NCBI GenBank assembly: GCA_002471015.1
Contig: DKPB01000055.1
Location: 62,001 to 126,000 of the forward strand
Direction of reading: 5' to 3'
Length of the DNA: 64,000 bases
Source of the DNA: Stenotrophomonas sp. UBA7346
Lineage (GTDB): Bacteria > Pseudomonadota > Gammaproteobacteria > Xanthomonadales > Xanthomonadaceae
Position numbers and translations under genes: made by a program. Position 1 is the first letter of the stretch. Each line of letters opens with the position of its first letter. Of this stretch, positions 60,972-64,000 are shown piece after piece. The notes under the pieces were generated by a model that worked only from the letters and a program-made list of their open reading frames with translations, made no database searches and had not been told where the DNA came from.

Positions 60972-63900
60972 GTGGAACACTGCGTTCGTCAATCGCCGCT
61001 GCTGCTGGCGCTGCTTTCGGCCTTGTGGTTGCCGGCAGCGACCGCACAGGCCGAGCCCATCGGCAATCTGCGCTCCGTCACCGCCAGCGATGGCCGCGAC
61101 GGTGTGCGTGGCTGGGACGTACGCAGTGACAACGGCAGCACCCTGCGCATCGAGGTGCTGGCCAACGACATCGTGCATGTGCAGGCCGGCCGCAACGGCA
61201 AACTGACCGGCGCCGGCGACAAGGCCGCGCCCATCGTGTTGCCGCAGCCCGTGCAGCAGGTGCAGGCGCAGCTGGAAGAAGACGCGCAGGAAATCCGCGT
61301 GCGTACCCCGGCGCTGGTCCTGCATGTGCAGCGCCAGCCCTTGCAGCTGCGGCTGGAGCGTCTGGACGGTGGCAAGGCGGTGTCGCTATGGCAGGAACAG
61401 CAGCCGCTGGATCTGAGCGCCGAGCAGAGCGTGCAGGTGCTGTCCTCGCAGGCCGATGAAGCCTTCTACGGCGGCGGCCAGCAGAACGGCCGTTTCCAGT
61501 TCAAGGGCCGCGAGCTTGAAGTTTCCTATTCCGGTGGCTGGGAGGAGGGCGACCGCCCGAGCCCGGCACCCATGCTGCTCAGCTCACGCGGCTGGGGCAT
61601 GTTGCGCAATACCTGGAGCGACGGCAGCTATGACCTGCGCCAGCCGGACCAGGCCACGCTGCTGCACCGCGAGGACCGCTTCGACGCCTATTACTTCGTC
61701 GGCAATGATCTGCAGCGGCTGCTGGAACGCTACACCCAGCTGACCGGCCGGCCGAACATGGTCGCGCGCTGGGCGCTGTCGTACGGCGATGCCGATTGCT
61801 ACAACGACGGCGACAACATCAAGAAGCCCGGCAGCGTACCCGAAGGCTGGAGCGATGGTCCCACCGGCACCACCATCGACGTGGTCAACAGCGTCGCCGC
61901 CAAGTACCGCGAAAACGACATGCCGGGCGGCTGGATCCTGCCCAACGATGGTTACGGCTGCGGTTACAAGCAGTTGCCGGAAACCGTGCAGGGTCTGGCC
62001 AAGTACGGTTTCAAGACCGGCCTGTGGACCGAGAACGGCGTCGACAAGATCGCGTGGGAAGTCGGCAAGGCCGGCAGCCGCGTGCAGAAGCTGGACGTGG
62101 CCTGGACCGGGCAGGGCTATCAGTTCGCGATGGATGCCAACCGCCAGGCTTTCGACGGCATCCTCAATAATTCCGATTCGCGCCCGTTCCTGTGGACGGT
62201 GATGGGCTGGGCCGGCATCCAGCGTTATGCGGTTGCCTGGACCGGTGACCAGAGCAGCAGCTGGGACTACATCCGCTGGCACGTGCCGACCCTGGTGGGT
62301 TCGGGCCTGTCGGGCATGGCCTATGCCAGCGGCGATGTCGATGCGATCTTCGGCGGCAGCGCCGAGACCTTCACCCGCGACCTGCAGTGGAAGACCTTCA
62401 CTCCGGTGTTGATGGGCATGTCCGGCTGGTCGTTGAACGCGCGCAAGCACCCCTGGGCCTTCGATGAACCCTACCGCTCGATCAACCGCGACTACCTCAA
62501 GCTGAAAATGCGTCTGACCCCGTATATGTACGGGCTGGTGCATGACGCCGCACAAAGCGGCGCGCCGCCGGTGCGTGGGCTGATGTGGGACTACCCACAG
62601 GACCCGCACGCGCAGGACGAAACCTACAAATACCAGTTTCTGCTGGGCCGCGACCTGCTGGTTGCGCCGGTCTACCGCAGCCAGGCGGCAAGCCGTGGCT
62701 GGCGCCGCGACATCCATCTGCCGGCGGGCGGCTGGTACGACTATTGGGACGGCCGCCATCTGCAGGCCGGTGCTGCCGGCAAGCAACTCGACCGTCAGGT
62801 CGAACTGGCGACACTGCCGGTATTCGTGCGCGCTGGCGCGATCCTGCCGATGTATCCGGAGATGCTGTTCGACGGCGAAAAGCCGCTGGATGAAGTGACC
62901 TTCGATCTGTATCCGCAGGGCGAATCCAGCTACACCTTGTACGAAGACGATGGCAGCACCCGCCGCTACCAGAAGGGCGAGTCCAGCACGCAGCAGATCC
63001 GTGTGCAGGCACCGGCGCAGGGCAGTGGCCCGGTGCAGGTGGAGATCGCGCCGGTACAGGGCGAGTATCAAGGTCAGTTGGCGCAGCGCCGTTACGGCCT
63101 GCGCGTGTTGAATCGCAGCGCACCGACTGCCGTGCAGCTGGATGGCCGCACGCTGCCCAGGCTGGCGGATGCCGCCGCACTGCAGGCGGCCAACGAAGGC
63201 TGGTACTTCGATGACAAGGAGCGCAAGGGCACCTTGCATGTGCGCACCGCCAGCCAGGACATCCGTGCGCCGTTGAAACTGCAGCTGGATTTCCCGGTCG
63301 CCGCCGCACTGGCTGACGACGCTTTCCCGAACGCACCGGAGCTGGGCCGCGCGCTGCCGTCCGACAGCCTGCTGGTGGTCAACCGCCCGGCCGAAGAACC
63401 TGGCCATCCGCTGGAAAATGCCTTCGACGACGATCCGGCGACGTGGTTCCGCAGCGTGCGCAACCAGGCCATCCGCACCGGTGCCCATGAGTGGGTGGTG
63501 GGTTTTGGCGAGCGCAAGCTGATCGACGGCATCGAACTGGCACCGCGCAATGACCAGCACTGGAAGCATGGCCAGGTACGCGATTACGAAATCTACATGG
63601 CCGACAGCAACGGCGAATGGGGCAAGCCGATTGCCACTGGCCGCCTGCAACTGAAGCAGGAACTGCAGCGCATCGACTTCCCCGCCCATGCCGGCCGCCT
63701 GCTGCGCTTCCGCGTGCTCAGCGTGCAGAACCCCGACGGTGACGGCGCAAGTGGCGCCGATCCGATGGTGACCGCAGCGCAGGGCAACACCGCACGTGCG
63801 GTGGATGCACTGCAGCCGCGCGATGTTGGCCCGATTGCACTGTCCACCTTCCATATCCTTGAGCAGCAAACGGCCGAGCGGCCGGCGCGGCAGCAATACC

Positions 63901-64000
63901 TCTCCCAGCTGCCGCTGCCGGCCGTATTGGCCGCCCAGGTGCATGCCGATCGTTCGTTCGCTGCGGCCGTGCCGATGCGCATGAACGGCCTGCAGTTCCG
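60972..64000 (+). CDS. Secreted GH31 glycosidase with F5/8-type C domain, cut by the window edge
   Basis: The frame stays open from a GTG at 60972 (GGAGG four bases upstream) to the right edge, at least 1009 residues. The signal peptide is SPLLLALLSALWLPAATAQA. GH31 catalytic domain: substrate-gate region EAFYGGGQQNGRF, likely nucleophile Asp375 in VQKLDVAWTG and likely acid/base Asp426 in WTGDQSSSWDYIRWH. The pair and its surroundings resemble GH31 alpha-N-acetylgalactosaminidases more than alpha-glucosidases. From ~800 a discoidin-like F5/8C (CBM32) fold follows (NAFDDDPATWFRS; HWKHGQVRDYEIYM). It is divergent from the aga operon across shared operators, so it probably releases GalNAc from glycans; the specificity is inferred. 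Confidence 0.85.
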   Translation, partial: MEHCVRQSPLLLALLSALWLPAATAQAEPIGNLRSVTASDGRDGVRGWDVRSDNGSTLRIEVLANDIVHVQAGRNGKLTGAGDKAAPIVLPQPVQQVQAQLEEDAQEIRVRTPALVLHVQRQPLQLRLERLDGGKAVSLWQEQQPLDLSAEQSVQVLSSQADEAFYGGGQQNGRFQFKGRELEVSYSGGWEEGDRPSPAPMLLSSRGWGMLRNTWSDGSYDLRQPDQATLLHREDRFDAYYFVGNDLQRLLERYTQLTGRPNMVARWALSYGDADCYNDGDNIKKPGSVPEGWSDGPTGTTIDVVNSVAAKYRENDMPGGWILPNDGYGCGYKQLPETVQGLAKYGFKTGLWTENGVDKIAWEVGKAGSRVQKLDVAWTGQGYQFAMDANRQAFDGILNNSDSRPFLWTVMGWAGIQRYAVAWTGDQSSSWDYIRWHVPTLVGSGLSGMAYASGDVDAIFGGSAETFTRDLQWKTFTPVLMGMSGWSLNARKHPWAFDEPYRSINRDYLKLKMRLTPYMYGLVHDAAQSGAPPVRGLMWDYPQDPHAQDETYKYQFLLGRDLLVAPVYRSQAASRGWRRDIHLPAGGWYDYWDGRHLQAGAAGKQLDRQVELATLPVFVRAGAILPMYPEMLFDGEKPLDEVTFDLYPQGESSYTLYEDDGSTRRYQKGESSTQQIRVQAPAQGSGPVQVEIAPVQGEYQGQLAQRRYGLRVLNRSAPTAVQLDGRTLPRLADAAALQAANEGWYFDDKERKGTLHVRTASQDIRAPLKLQLDFPVAAALADDAFPNAPELGRALPSDSLLVVNRPAEEPGHPLENAFDDDPATWFRSVRNQAIRTGAHEWVVGFGERKLIDGIELAPRNDQHWKHGQVRDYEIYMADSNGEWGKPIATGRLQLKQELQRIDFPAHAGRLLRFRVLSVQNPDGDGASGADPMVTAAQGNTARAVDALQPRDVGPIALSTFHILEQQTAERPARQQYLSQLPLPAVLAAQVHADRSFAAAVPMRMNGLQF

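Noticed and set aside
61584..63944. A 786-codon open frame on the minus strand
   Set aside because: It is antisense to the GH31 gene, is rich in His/Gln/Arg without domains, and the plus frame has signal peptide, catalytic motifs and an F5/8C domain.

Overview
This 64 kb window is high-GC chromosomal DNA of a Stenotrophomonas-type Xanthomonadaceae bacterium. The conserved blocks (ffh, rpsP-rimM-trmD-rplS, radA, cyoABCD) have the gammaproteobacterial arrangement. Several intergenic spaces carry copies of a short GTAG-ended palindrome (GTAGTGCCGAGC/GCTCGGCA) that I recognise as the SMAG repeat family of Stenotrophomonas maltophilia.

Region 1-14.4 kb is an accessory island. It opens with the end of a coiled-coil protein. 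It continues with a DUF6602-like gene that looks frameshifted, an orphan MbcA/ParS-type antitoxin and a compact Gabija-like defence pair (OLD-family ATPase/TOPRIM nuclease plus small UvrD-like helicase). Next is a metal-resistance block: a MerR regulator divergent from a CDF exporter that lacks its C-terminal domain, then czcCBA, ending in a free-standing ferredoxin-like (ZT_dimer-like) protein. Two phosphatase genes follow; the second fuses an FCP1/NIF-type HAD domain to an antitoxin-like tail and is preceded by 25-bp iterons.

Region 14.4-34.3 kb is dominated by peptide and amino-acid metabolism: two secreted S9 peptidases, LysR/LysE, a POT and an OPT peptide transporter, and two tandem DUF819 membrane proteins. 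It ends with a LysR-controlled operon (GMC oxidoreductase, small membrane protein, aldehyde dehydrogenase, catalase-family peroxidase) and a tRNA-Thr(CGT). Next to the tRNA, at 34.6-37.2 kb, is a leftward cassette of unknown proteins (lipoprotein, Gln-rich putative toxin, coiled-coil membrane protein, lipoprotein broken by an amber codon) that resembles an effector/immunity module.

Region 37.2-53 kb is core: cytochrome bo3 oxidase (cyoABCD) preceded by two matching palindromes, an MHYT-GGDEF-EAL protein, radA, ypjD, ffh, nitronate monooxygenase, an aminotransferase IV gene and the rpsP-rimM-trmD-rplS operon, which carries an inverted-repeat element between rimM and trmD.

Region 53.3-64 kb is an amino-sugar locus. 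It holds a sugar-porter transporter, a GlcNAc/GalNAc-6-P deacetylase, an AgaR-type DeoR regulator, a KbaZ/GatZ protein, a ROK kinase and an AgaS-type SIS protein. A divergent secreted GH31 enzyme with a C-terminal F5/8 (CBM32-like) domain runs off the window. A 316-nt divergent promoter region holds eight CTTTCG/CGAAAG hexamers. I read this as an N-acetylgalactosamine scavenging regulon.

I found no rRNA, CRISPR array or complete transposon. The best candidates for something undescribed are the tRNA-Thr-linked cassette, the HAD-antitoxin fusion, the split CDF/ZT_dimer arrangement and the GH31-aga regulon.
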